NCBI RefSeq assembly: GCF_032335695.1
Contig: NZ_JACTOJ010000021.1
Location: 1 to 64,000, forward strand
Length of the DNA stretch: 64,000 bases
Source: JACTOJ01 sp032335695
Lineage (GTDB): Bacteria > Bacillota > Clostridia > Clostridiales > Clostridiaceae
Direction of reading: 5' to 3'
In this document: piece by piece, positions 50,604-58,952 of the stretch
How the letters are laid out: each line of letters starts with the position of its first letter
Position numbering within the stretch: position 1 is the first letter of the stretch
Notes under the pieces: model-generated
Databases searched by the model: none
The model's input: the letters and a program-made list of their open reading frames with translations, nothing else
Told to the model about the DNA's origin: nothing
Position numbers and translations under genes: made by a program

Positions 50604-51104
50604 ATGAAAATTAAAAGATTAGTAACAATTTCTTTGCTGGCAGCATTTTGTTTTGTAGCAACTTTTATACACATAGACTTTGGAAGGAATATGGTGCATT
50701 TAGGAACGGCGGCTCTGTATATTTCAGCGGTTCTGGTAGGAGAAGATGCTGGATGGGTTGGAGCCGTAGGTTTAGGTATGTTTGATTTACTCACCTATTC
50801 TGCTTCCTGGGCTCCATTTACCTTTATTATAAAGGGACTTCAAGGGCTTGCAGCAGGTAAGATAGCCTTTCTTAATAAAAAAGAGGGAAATAGTGTAGTG
50901 CAGAATCTAATTGGTTTTATCGTAGGAGCTATAATATCTTTAATAGGTTATTTCTTAGTAGATTGGCTGGTGTTCTATAATTTTGGGACAGCTCTTACTT
51001 CATCCTTGGCATCCATTATAACATCTATAATAGGAATAATTATTTCAATCGTATTGACTACAGCTATAAAACCAATATTAAAGAAAGCTAAAATAACATT
51101 TTAA
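50604..51104 (+). CDS. ECF-transporter S component (vitamin/precursor uptake)
   Basis: A 166-residue protein with five to six helices and the S-component start KIKRLVTISLLAAFCFVATFI, then DFGRNMVHLGTAALYISAVLVGE and GAVGLGMFDLL. It binds a small vitamin-like substrate and works with a shared energising module not seen here. ATG 50604 follows AGAGGTG; the longer frame from 50460 contains the preceding terminator and is rejected. The neighbouring pyridoxal-kinase-like gene suggests a B6-related or hydroxymethylpyrimidine substrate. Confidence 0.85.
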   Translation: MKIKRLVTISLLAAFCFVATFIHIDFGRNMVHLGTAALYISAVLVGEDAGWVGAVGLGMFDLLTYSASWAPFTFIIKGLQGLAAGKIAFLNKKEGNSVVQNLIGFIVGAIISLIGYFLVDWLVFYNFGTALTSSLASIITSIIGIIISIVLTTAIKPILKKAKITF

Positions 51105-51178
51105 AAAGGCTATGCTTAAAAAATGTTGATATAGACTTATGATTGTTAAGAAACTCTAAAGAAAAGATGAGGTTTATT

Positions 51179-52021
51179 ATGAGAAAAAGAATTGCAGCTA
51201 TTCATGATCTAGCATGCTATGGCGGAGCAGCACTTATGAATATAATACCTATAATGTACAATTTAGGAGTAGAGGTAAATCCAATACCTACGGCCATTTT
51301 TACAAGCCATGGAGCTTTTAACGGGGTTAAAAAAACAGAAAACGATGCTTTTATGAAGGAATATTTATTCCAATGGAAGAGCAATGATTTTAAATTTGAT
51401 GGAATATATATAGGGCTTTTTACTTCTCCTAAGCAAGTAGAGTTTACAAAAGAATTTTTGGATTCCTTTAAGCATAAGGACACATTAGTAGTGCTTGATC
51501 CAATATTGGGAGACAACGGTAAGCTTTATGGTTTCATGGATGAAGATAGCATAGAAAATGTAAAAGCTATTTTAGAAAAAGCGGATGTAATAACCCCAAA
51601 CCTTACGGAAGCAGCTTTGCTTACGGGTATGGATTATAAAAAATGCTGTTGTGAAGAGGAAATAGAAAAGTGTCTTAAGGTTTTGGGAAAGCTTGGACCT
51701 AAATATGTAATTATAACTTCCGTATGCCTTGATGATAAAATGTATATTTATATATATGATAAAACTAAGGACAGTGTAGAATATTTGTGCAGAGAGAAGC
51801 TTAAAGGTTCTTATCCAGGGACAGGAGATGCCTTTACAGCTGTGCTTATGGGATGCCTTATGAAGGGTATGAGTATATGTGAAAGTGCCGAAAAGGCGGC
51901 AGAATTTGTGGAAGCAGGGATTTCACTTGTGATTAGCAATAATTTAAATCCTTTGGAAGGGCTTCCTTTAGCGGATATAAAACTTACTTCAAAGCTAAAA
52001 GAATGCTTTAAATCAGTGTAA
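51179..52021 (+). CDS. Pyridoxal/pyridoxamine kinase-like PfkB-family protein
   Basis: A 280-residue ribokinase-fold kinase. HDLACYGGAALMNIIPIM near the start, LVVLDPILGDNGKLY near 112, TPNLTEAALLTG near 140 and SYPGTGDAFTAVL near 220 (catalytic Asp in GTGDAF) match the PdxK/PdxY group. It phosphorylates pyridoxal, pyridoxine or a pyrimidine analogue. ATG 51179 has ATGAGG 6 nt before it. It follows the ECF S component by 74 nt and probably traps the substrate that component imports. Confidence 0.88.
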   Translation: MRKRIAAIHDLACYGGAALMNIIPIMYNLGVEVNPIPTAIFTSHGAFNGVKKTENDAFMKEYLFQWKSNDFKFDGIYIGLFTSPKQVEFTKEFLDSFKHKDTLVVLDPILGDNGKLYGFMDEDSIENVKAILEKADVITPNLTEAALLTGMDYKKCCCEEEIEKCLKVLGKLGPKYVIITSVCLDDKMYIYIYDKTKDSVEYLCREKLKGSYPGTGDAFTAVLMGCLMKGMSICESAEKAAEFVEAGISLVISNNLNPLEGLPLADIKLTSKLKECFKSV

Positions 52022-52039
52022 AAATTAAGATAAAACAGA

Positions 52040-52068
52040 AAGTGTGGCGTATTTACCACACTTTTTTG
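52040..52068. terminator. Bidirectional terminator between convergent genes
   Basis: AAAGTGTGG and CCACACTTT form a 9-bp stem with T-runs; it lies between the kinase gene and ytaF. Confidence 0.8.
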
Positions 52069-52659
52069 TTAAAAAATTAATTCGTATAAGCCTAATAAAA
52101 TTATTATAAGCGAAGATACGTATTGTGATATATGAGATAATTTGTTTGAAATAAAAGATTTTCCTATATAATCACCGAGCTTTATAAAAATCATACTGAA
52201 TATAAAAGATGCTGCAGAAGTTAAAAATATGTTTAATCCAGCAAAGCTTGCACCAATACCTAAACCTATATTGTTTATACAAAGGATAAAGCCTAAAATT
52301 ATGGCTTCTTTTAATTCTATGATATTTGAGTTGTTAGTATCAATAATCTCAGGGTGATCATAAACTGTTTCTATTATATCCGAGGCTCCATGACTACTTT
52401 TATATGCACCTATAAGCATATATATACCGAATAACATAAGCATTAGGCTTCCCAATATATCAGCAATGTGTGGTGAGATAAAATTGTTGAAATACTTACC
52501 AAGCAGCATTGATACAAAAGTTCCAAGGCAGGAGATAAATGCTACCAAGGTGTTGCTGATAAAATTTATCTTTATTTTTTTTGTGCCGTAGCTTAATCCA
52601 ACAATAAAATTATCACTGCTCACAGAAATAGAAAATAATAATATAGATAGTAAATCCAT
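52069..52659 (-). CDS. ytaF: Sporulation membrane protein YtaF (MntP-like)
   Basis: A 196-residue protein of six helices in two repeats: MDLLSILLFSISVSSDNFIVGLSYG and EAIILGFILCINNIGLGIGASFAGL, each with an Asp or Asn in SSDN and INN. This is the YtaF/MntP pattern. ATG 52659 follows TTGGAGG; the longer frame upstream has no ribosome site. A cation-handling role in spores is assumed from the family, not shown. Confidence 0.85.
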   Translation of the reverse strand: MDLLSILLFSISVSSDNFIVGLSYGTKKIKINFISNTLVAFISCLGTFVSMLLGKYFNNFISPHIADILGSLMLMLFGIYMLIGAYKSSHGASDIIETVYDHPEIIDTNNSNIIELKEAIILGFILCINNIGLGIGASFAGLNIFLTSAASFIFSMIFIKLGDYIGKSFISNKLSHISQYVSSLIIILLGLYELIF

Positions 52660-52804
52660 GCAATCCTCCAATGGTAGATTACTAATTATTGTTTGAGGAA
52701 GATGTATAAAAATCCTGTCCATTTATATTATTTATAAACCATTGGAAAGTTGCCATGATTATTAATTTTGATACCAATATATATTCAAAATACAGATTTT
52801 TGTT

Positions 52805-53725
52805 TTACTTGTAAGCAGAAATATTCAGCAATTTATCTAAGGTAGTCATATCGTAACCTTTAGCTTTTATGGTTTCAATGATTTTAGGTAGAGCCTCCAC
52901 TGTGGCTTTTTTATCTCCATTGCAATGCATTAATATTATTTCTCCTGGTCTCAGATTATCAGTAGTATTTTTTATAATATTAGAGCTTTCTTTTTGAGAC
53001 CAATCAAAAGTATCCGTGGACCAAATAACGGATTTATAGCCTAGGGATGAAACTAAATCTAAAACATGTTGATTTATATCACCGTAGGGCGGTCTTAGTA
53101 TTGCAGGCTTTTTCCCAATAATAGCTTCAAGACTATCTTCTGTTAATGAGATTTCCTTTGTTATTTCAGCATCACTTTTTTTAGTTAATTCAGGATGAGA
53201 ATAGCTATGATTCAACACAAGATTTCCTTCAGCATATATTCTCTTAATAAGTGCTGAATTTCCAGAAATCTGATTTCCTATAATAAAAAAAGAAGCTTTT
53301 ACGTCATATTGTTTTAATATATCTAAAATTTTAGGAGTTATATTGGCACTTGGGCCGTCATCGAAGGTTAGACAGACAATTTTACGATCCGATCCTCCAT
53401 TAATAAAGAGCTTATCCTTGTTATTTATTGTAAGTTCGGTAATTTGCTTTTTCCAATTATCAAGATTTTCGTATTGCTTTGAGGTCATATTTTTAGAAAA
53501 ACCATTGATAGTTAGAGGCTGAATAGATTTTGAATCAATTTCAGGGGCTGCAGGTATTGGAGATTTTTTTGAAGAAGAAACATTATTCTGACTTATGTCA
53601 GATTTGCTTTTTGATGATGCACTTTTCTTACTAATCTTATGTGGATTGCTTTCGGCTATGAAAGCCACACTGATGCATAAAACTAATACTATAATTGAAA
53701 TTATAATTTTATATGTTTTTTTCAT
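52805..53725 (-). CDS. Secreted polysaccharide deacetylase (NodB/CE4 family)
   Basis: A 306-residue enzyme. It has an N-terminal helix or signal anchor (IIISIIVLVLCISVAFIA), a Ser/Lys-rich linker, and a NodB domain (about 105-300). Motif 1 is LTFDDGPSANITP with the metal and base Asp pair, motif 2 is SYSHPEL (His-x3-6-His), and motif 3 is RPPYGDIN. It removes acetyl groups from peptidoglycan or another glycan outside the cell. ATG 53725 follows AAAGGTAA; the upstream frame lacks a ribosome site. Confidence 0.9.
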   Translation of the reverse strand: MKKTYKIIISIIVLVLCISVAFIAESNPHKISKKSASSKSKSDISQNNVSSSKKSPIPAAPEIDSKSIQPLTINGFSKNMTSKQYENLDNWKKQITELTINNKDKLFINGGSDRKIVCLTFDDGPSANITPKILDILKQYDVKASFFIIGNQISGNSALIKRIYAEGNLVLNHSYSHPELTKKSDAEITKEISLTEDSLEAIIGKKPAILRPPYGDINQHVLDLVSSLGYKSVIWSTDTFDWSQKESSNIIKNTTDNLRPGEIILMHCNGDKKATVEALPKIIETIKAKGYDMTTLDKLLNISAYK

Positions 53726-53923
53726 CCGTCGTTTACCTTTCTTTAAATGTTTGTAACTAATAATACGATTTTTTAGAAAAATAGATATTAATATGATAAA
53801 ATAATATAGGATATATTGTAAAGTATTAAATGTGAGAAGGGGGGAGAGATTAAGTAAAAGCATTAAAAGTATTATAGCGGAAGTATATGTTATTTTTATG
53901 TTTTTACCTAATCTAAAGGTATT

Positions 53924-54670
53924 ATGGGAAATGTAGTGACTACTAAAGAATATGATATAAGGTATTATGAGGTAGATTATAAAAAGAGACTTTTTTTAAA
54001 AACTATGATGGAATATTTTAGTGACACATCTACATATCAAAGCGAAAAGCTTGGAGTAGGTATAGATTACTTAAAGAAAAACAATCTTGGCTGGATACTG
54101 TATAAATGGGATATAAAGATTAAGGAGTACCCTTTGTATGGTGAAACAGTAAAGGTGAGCACTGAAGCTTATGGTATAAATAAGTTTTATGCTTACAGAA
54201 AATTTAAAATTGAAAATCAGAGCGGTGAAGTTATAGTAGAGGCTGATTCCATATGGCTTTTGTTGGATATCGAGAGAAGGCGTCCAGTAAGAGTAAATGA
54301 GGAAATGTTTAAGGCCTATGGTGTAGAAGGAAATGGAGTTAAAACTATAGATATAGAAAACATAGCTGAAATCACTGAGGTTGATGGAGAAAAGTTTTTT
54401 AATGTAAGATACAGCGATATAGACACTAACAGGCACGTTAATAATGTTAAATACGTAGAATGGGCCCTAGAGGTTGTTCCTACTGATGTTATGATAAACC
54501 GCAAGCTTAATAGAATAAAAATTACTTACAACAAAGAAACCACTTATGGGGAGACTGTTAAAGCTAAAATTCAAAAAGTGGAATCTGAAGAGAATGGTAT
54601 AAAATATTTACATGCCATAGAAGATTCAGAAGGTAAAGAGCTTACAAGAATAGAAACAGTTTGGGAATAA
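53924..54670 (+). CDS. Acyl-ACP thioesterase
   Basis: A 248-residue double-hotdog thioesterase of the FatA/FatB type. The N-terminal half has YEVDYKKRLFLKTMMEYFSDTS and NLGWILYKWDIKIKEYP. The second hotdog carries the catalytic Asp/Asn/His pattern DIDTNRHVNNVKYVEW near 167-182. It releases free fatty acids from acyl carrier protein and sets chain length. It stands alone behind AAAGG. Confidence 0.88.
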   Translation: MGNVVTTKEYDIRYYEVDYKKRLFLKTMMEYFSDTSTYQSEKLGVGIDYLKKNNLGWILYKWDIKIKEYPLYGETVKVSTEAYGINKFYAYRKFKIENQSGEVIVEADSIWLLLDIERRRPVRVNEEMFKAYGVEGNGVKTIDIENIAEITEVDGEKFFNVRYSDIDTNRHVNNVKYVEWALEVVPTDVMINRKLNRIKITYNKETTYGETVKAKIQKVESEENGIKYLHAIEDSEGKELTRIETVWE

Positions 54671-54679
54671 AATTAAATA

Positions 54680-54912
54680 GGGGGCTGTCGCAAAAAGATT
54701 ATTTATTTTATTCAATTAAGAAGTAAGATGTAAAAATTAATAGTTATTGAGGGAATCGTCTCTTTATGAGTCGATTTCTTTAAATTATAAGTTTATAAAA
54801 AATTCAGCAAGACTGAATTTTACCTTCACTTTTAATTTTTACTTTTTAATTATTAATTTGTTCTTATCTATTTCCCTTTAAAATAACTTTATATTCATTG
54901 CGCAATAGCCCC
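54680..54912. mobile_element. Possible MITE (IS1182-like ends)
   Basis: A non-coding block of about 233 bp is bordered by GGGGGCTGTCGCAA (54680-54693) and its imperfect inverse TTGCGCAATAGCCCC (54898-54912). Ends of the GGGGCTGTCGCAAA type are typical of IS1182-family elements. It has no transposase, and no clear target duplication was found. Confidence 0.45.
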
Positions 54913-54969
54913 TTGCTATTTATTTTTCGACCAAAGCCTTTATAAGCATTTTTTTAAAACATGGACTTA

Positions 54970-56247
54970 TTATTCAGCACAGCTTTTAGCTGCCACATAC
55001 CCTGAGCTCCATGCCCACTGAAGATTGAAGCCTCCGCAGTCCCCATCCACATCAATAATTTCTCCAGCAAAATACAAGCCTTTTACAATTTTAGACTCTA
55101 GAGTAATTGAATTGATTTCTTCAGTGCTTATACCGCCAGAGGTAACTTGAGCATTAGAAAAAGAGTTAGTATCCGTAACTTCAAATTCCCAAGAGATAAG
55201 CAGTTTTATTAGAGCTTTTTTCTCTTTCCAGTTCATATCCTGCAAAGGCTTATGTATATCTGAAATACCTGCTTCTTTTAATAGTATAGGAATTATTTTT
55301 TTATTTATAATGCCAATAAAAGAATTATGTATGCTTCTATAGCCAAATAAGGCTTTTCTGTTTTCAATAAAATCATCTAAGGTCTCCTCAGAATAATCTG
55401 GAAGCATATTTATTTTTAAGGTGATTTTTTTGTGTAAATTGCAAGAAGCTATTCTGCTAAGCTGCAATATGGGAGGACCTGATATACCATAGTCCGTGAA
55501 TAATATCTCTCCAAATTCTTTCTTTTTGCTTTCATTATCCACAAATATTTCCGCAAAACCATCAAATTTTATTCCAGATAGTGCTTTTAAGTTCTTATAA
55601 TTTAGCTTTAACTGAACCAATGCTGGGTGAGTATTGATGATAGAATGACCTAATTTTTTAGCTAAATTGTATCCGCTTCCATCTGATCCAGTAACTGAAG
55701 CTGATTTTCCGCCTGTGCACATAATAAGCTTACTGCACTTAAATATTTCTTCGGAACCATTGCTTTTAGTGTTTATGGTAAAGCCATTTTTGGAAGTAGT
55801 TATATTATCTACTTTGTGATTAAAGTAAATAGGTATTTCAAGCTCTTCTACGGACATTCTTAAAATATCTAAAACTGAAGAAGCTTGAAGAGACATAGGA
55901 TACATTTTACCATTTTCCAAGGTGGTTAATTGAAGACCAAGACTGTTAAAAAAATCTACAGTATCTTTTACCTTAAAAGAATTCAAAACTGGTACAAAAA
56001 AATCTTTTATGCTGGAGTGGTATGGAAGATATATATCTGCTCCAGATAAATATTGCTGTATATAACCATCTATAGTTGAATTCGTAATATTGCATCTACC
56101 ATTTCCGGTAGTTAATAGTTTTTTTCCTATTCGGTCATTGCCTTCTATTATAGCTGCGTTTATTCCGTAATTTTTAGCACATATAGCAGCTATGATTCCA
56201 GAGGCGCCTCCTCCGATTATTATAATATCATGTTTCAAATTCATCAT
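54970..56247 (-). CDS. HI0933/YhiN-family flavoprotein
   Basis: A 425-residue FAD protein: DIIIIGGGASGIIAAICAKNYG at the start, GNDRIGKKLLTTGNGRCNITN near 35, MCTGGKSASVTGSDGSGYNLAKKLGH near 175, and a C-terminal GLYFAGEIIDVDGDCGGFNLQWAWSSGYVAA block. These are the signatures of the YhiN/HI0933 group of unknown physiological function. AGGATG lies just before the paired ATGs. Confidence 0.9.
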   Translation of the reverse strand: MMNLKHDIIIIGGGASGIIAAICAKNYGINAAIIEGNDRIGKKLLTTGNGRCNITNSTIDGYIQQYLSGADIYLPYHSSIKDFFVPVLNSFKVKDTVDFFNSLGLQLTTLENGKMYPMSLQASSVLDILRMSVEELEIPIYFNHKVDNITTSKNGFTINTKSNGSEEIFKCSKLIMCTGGKSASVTGSDGSGYNLAKKLGHSIINTHPALVQLKLNYKNLKALSGIKFDGFAEIFVDNESKKKEFGEILFTDYGISGPPILQLSRIASCNLHKKITLKINMLPDYSEETLDDFIENRKALFGYRSIHNSFIGIINKKIIPILLKEAGISDIHKPLQDMNWKEKKALIKLLISWEFEVTDTNSFSNAQVTSGGISTEEINSITLESKIVKGLYFAGEIIDVDGDCGGFNLQWAWSSGYVAAKSCAE

Positions 56248-56455
56248 CCTTCATAGTTTAATTAGATATTGATTATAAACCTTGCGCTACCGCATGAATA
56301 ATATAATTTTAGCACATATTAATTAGGGTTACATAAATATATCAATATTATTTTAAAACATGGACTATTAGTATGCTTCTAATGAAGGGTTTTAATGACT
56401 GATAATACAGAAAATTTAAAAATTAAATTATAAGCAAAAAAAATAAAAAAATGTG

Positions 56456-56484
56456 TTGACACTAATATAGTTTTCTTGTATTAT
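56456..56484 (+). promoter_or_regulatory. Promoter of the tRNA array
   Basis: A consensus TTGACA (56456-56461), a 17-nt spacer and TATTAT (56479-56484). It is the strongest classical promoter in the window and lies 40 nt before the first tRNA. Confidence 0.85.
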
Positions 56485-56524
56485 AGTCTATGTCGGGTCG
56501 CGAGATGATAAGAAACGACAATAT

Positions 56525-56599
56525 GGCTCCTTGGTCAAGCGGTTAAGACACCACCCTTTCACGGTGGTAACAGGGGTTCAATTCCCCTAGGAGTCACCA
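56525..56599 (+). tRNA. tRNA-Glu (UUC), first copy
   Basis: A 75-nt cloverleaf with acceptor GGCTCCT/AGGAGTC, anticodon TTC in the loop CCTTTCACG, GGTTCAATTC T-arm and encoded CCA. Confidence 0.95.
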
Positions 56600-56604
56600 A
56601 AAGT

Positions 56605-56680
56605 GGGCGCATAGCTCAGCTGGGAGAGCATCTGCCTTACAAGCAGAGGGTCACAGGTTCGAGCCCTGTTGTGCCCACCA
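56605..56680 (+). tRNA. tRNA-Val (UAC), first copy
   Basis: A 76-nt cloverleaf, acceptor GGGCGCA/TGTGCCC, anticodon TAC in CTTACAAG, GGTTCGAGCC T-arm, encoded CCA. Confidence 0.95.
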
Positions 56681-56688
56681 CTTTTAAT

Positions 56689-56765
56689 GGCCCAGTGGCT
56701 CAGTTGGTTAGAGTGCCGGCCTGTCACGCCGGAGGTCGAGGGTTCGAGTCCCTTCTGGGTCGCCA
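56689..56765 (+). tRNA. tRNA-Asp (GUC), first copy
   Basis: A 77-nt cloverleaf, acceptor GGCCCAG/CTGGGTC, anticodon GTC in CTGTCACG, encoded CCA. Confidence 0.95.
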
Positions 56766-56828
56766 TTATTCAGACTCAAAGTAGATGAGGGTTTGAATTC
56801 CGGATACTTTGTTTATATATTCTTGCAT

Positions 56829-56903
56829 GGCTCCTTGGTCAAGCGGTCAAGACACCACCCTTTCACGGTGGTAACAGGGGTTCGATTCCCCTAGGAGTCA
56901 CCA
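56829..56903 (+). tRNA. tRNA-Glu (UUC), second copy
   Basis: A 75-nt cloverleaf nearly identical to the first copy; it differs in the D-loop (GGTCAAG for GGTTAAG) and in the T-loop (TTCGATTC for TTCAATTC). Confidence 0.95.
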
Positions 56904-56908
56904 AAAGT

Positions 56909-56984
56909 GGGCGCATAGCTCAGCTGGGAGAGCATCTGCCTTACAAGCAGAGGGTCACAGGTTCGAGCCCTGTTGTGCCCACCA
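56909..56984 (+). tRNA. tRNA-Val (UAC), second copy
   Basis: A 76-nt cloverleaf identical to the first tRNA-Val in this array, including the encoded CCA. Confidence 0.95.
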
Positions 56985-56993
56985 CTTTTATAT

Positions 56994-57070
56994 GGCCCAG
57001 TGGCTCAGTTGGTTAGAGTGCCGGCCTGTCACGCCGGAGGTCGAGGGTTCGAGTCCCTTCTGGGTCGCCA
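56994..57070 (+). tRNA. tRNA-Asp (GUC), second copy
   Basis: A 77-nt cloverleaf identical to the first tRNA-Asp in this array, including the encoded CCA. Confidence 0.95.
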
Positions 57071-57073
57071 TAT

Positions 57074-57145
57074 GCTGGCATGGCTCAACGGTAGAGCAGC
57101 TGACTTGTAATCAGCAGGTTGTAGGTTCGATTCCTATTGCCAGCT
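57074..57145 (+). tRNA. tRNA-Thr (UGU)
   Basis: A 72-nt cloverleaf, acceptor GCTGGCA/TGCCAGC, anticodon TGT in ACTTGTAAT. The CCA end is not encoded, unlike the six tRNAs before it. It is outside the duplicated block. Confidence 0.93.
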
Positions 57146-57151
57146 TAAACT

Positions 57152-57183
57152 AAAGGCTTCGATTATTTATCGAAGCCTTTTTC
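57152..57183 (+). terminator. Terminator of the tRNA array
   Basis: AAAGGCTTCGA and TCGAAGCCTTT form a perfect 11-bp stem followed by T5. Confidence 0.88.
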
Positions 57184-57328
57184 GTTATATAAAAATTAGG
57201 CTATGTTTTAAGAGAATATTGATAAAGAATAATTTATTTATTCCTATGTTGTTGAAATTGGTTAAAAATAATATAATGTAATTAATACACTTCGAAGTCA
57301 AATAAAAAGAAGTGGAGGTGAATTATTA

Positions 57329-58897
57329 ATGATTTGTGGTAACTGTAATAAGGAGTTTGAGTACACAGAAGGCTTAAAATTTTGTCCATATTGCGGCTGC
57401 AAGATAAACATAGACTTTGTTCCAAGAGAGGGAGCAGCAGATGATTTTAATTCTGAAGAAAATGAACCTCCTAAGGAAGCAAAGCTTGGAAATACTTTAG
57501 ATATGCCTAAAATAACAGATGAGCAAATAAAGCAAGAAGCAAGAAGAAAAAAGGCTGAGCAAAGAGCTATTAAGCGTCAGCAGTATATTAGTAAAGCTAA
57601 AACCATTGTGAAAGATCAAAGATTTTTATTAACGGTAGCTACCATAGCGGTGGTTATTGTAATAGCAATAATAGGGGATAAGTTCTTTTTAAATCAGTCC
57701 GTAAATGAATCTAACATAACCTCGGATCTTTTGGGGAAAGTTATAACACTGCCTAAAGGGACGAAGTTTGAGGTAAAAAAAGATTACATAAAAAGCATAT
57801 CAATCACTGAAAACAAAAAAGATAAGGATACCCAAAAAATACTTGCCAATTTCATTTTGGCAGACAGCAGCATAAAGGTTACGGGAAGTCTGCAGGCTAA
57901 TTATAAAGAAGTATCTAAAAATTCATGGAAGCTTAATGGAAACCTAAATATAAATAATGGAATTAAGGTTGAACCATTGACAGGAGTAAATGAAGATTCG
58001 TTTATTCAGCTTTTAAAAGGAGCTAACATAACTATAGGCAGTGAAACCATAGCCATAAGTGATAAGAATGTTAAAAAAATAAACATATCCGATAAAAAAA
58101 CCGATTTTCCAAATGACAGTGAAGAAATAGTAGCAGATGTTACTCTAGATAGCGGTATAGCTTCCGCAGAAGGAAAATTAAAGTGCAAACTCACTTTTGA
58201 TGAACAAAATTGGCAGATATCAAGTGTAGATAGACAAAGTCAAGAGGATTTTAAGCTGACACCCTCTCAGAGTCTTTCAAAGGATAAGCTGGCACAGCTT
58301 ATAAATAAAAACATGAATGAAAATGTAAGCTATGATGGAATATTTGGAGGAAAAGCTTTTAATGTAAATGACAAATTTACAAAGGATATGAATATAACGG
58401 ATTTCAAATATGCAGATGATAATGAAATCAATGTTTCAACAACTAGAAATCTTAATATAGGAGTGCTTATCGCATCAGTATCTAAAAACTATGTTTATAA
58501 ATACACTTTTAGTAATATAACATTAATTAGTGCAGATAAAGCTTCCGTAAATTCAGCAGAGCTTCAGGATATAAACAAGGATTCTATATCCAGCGGCCTG
58601 GTCAATAAAGAAATAGATATGGGAGAAGGGTTTTTATCCTTATGGACTGATAGTCATGAGATAACTAAGGGAGAAGCTCAAAGCTTTACTTTAGATGAAG
58701 TGCTATCTAAGAAAAACTCGCCTGATGTAAAATATGCATATGGTAAAATAAACTATGAGGATGGAGGAACTGATAATATAGTAATAGTATATAAATTGAG
58801 CTATGACGGTTCTTCGGGATATACTTGGAAAATAGATAGCGTAATAAGCTCTGAATCTAATAAATATGATAACTATTCAAAAAATAAGATAAAATAA
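57329..58897 (+). CDS. Zinc-ribbon membrane protein with large extracytoplasmic part, unassigned
   Basis: A 522-residue protein. Residues 1-25 form a zinc ribbon (CGNCNKEF, then CPYCGCK), a charged segment follows, and one helix lies near 98-118 (LLTVATIAVVIVIAIIG). The remaining 400 residues should be outside. They contain repeated segments with related start patterns (TSDLLGKVITLPKGTKFEVKKDYIKSI; LLKGANITIGSETIAISDKNVKKI), so the outer part is probably a tandem of similar domains. GTGGAGGTG precedes ATG 57329. I do not recognise a function. Confidence 0.75.
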   Translation: MICGNCNKEFEYTEGLKFCPYCGCKINIDFVPREGAADDFNSEENEPPKEAKLGNTLDMPKITDEQIKQEARRKKAEQRAIKRQQYISKAKTIVKDQRFLLTVATIAVVIVIAIIGDKFFLNQSVNESNITSDLLGKVITLPKGTKFEVKKDYIKSISITENKKDKDTQKILANFILADSSIKVTGSLQANYKEVSKNSWKLNGNLNINNGIKVEPLTGVNEDSFIQLLKGANITIGSETIAISDKNVKKINISDKKTDFPNDSEEIVADVTLDSGIASAEGKLKCKLTFDEQNWQISSVDRQSQEDFKLTPSQSLSKDKLAQLINKNMNENVSYDGIFGGKAFNVNDKFTKDMNITDFKYADDNEINVSTTRNLNIGVLIASVSKNYVYKYTFSNITLISADKASVNSAELQDINKDSISSGLVNKEIDMGEGFLSLWTDSHEITKGEAQSFTLDEVLSKKNSPDVKYAYGKINYEDGGTDNIVIVYKLSYDGSSGYTWKIDSVISSESNKYDNYSKNKIK

Positions 58898-58929
58898 AAG
58901 GGTATGCAGCGGCATATCCTTTTATTTTA
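58896..58929. terminator. Terminator after the zinc-ribbon gene
   Basis: AAAAGGGTATGC and GCATATCCTTTT form a 12-bp stem with one mismatch and a 4-nt loop. T-rich sequence on both sides fits the convergent genes. Confidence 0.8.
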
Positions 58930-58952
58930 CCAGATAATTAAAACACACACAC

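Larger units (their letters stand above)
56525..57070 (+). repeat. Tandem duplication of a Glu-Val-Asp tRNA block
   Basis: The three genes recur in the same order with a period of about 304 bp. Spacers inside the block are conserved (AAAGT between Glu and Val; ACTTT plus a few bases between Val and Asp), but the 63-bp spacer before the second block is unique. One classical promoter before the block and one terminator after tRNA-Thr suggest a single transcript. Confidence 0.9.
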
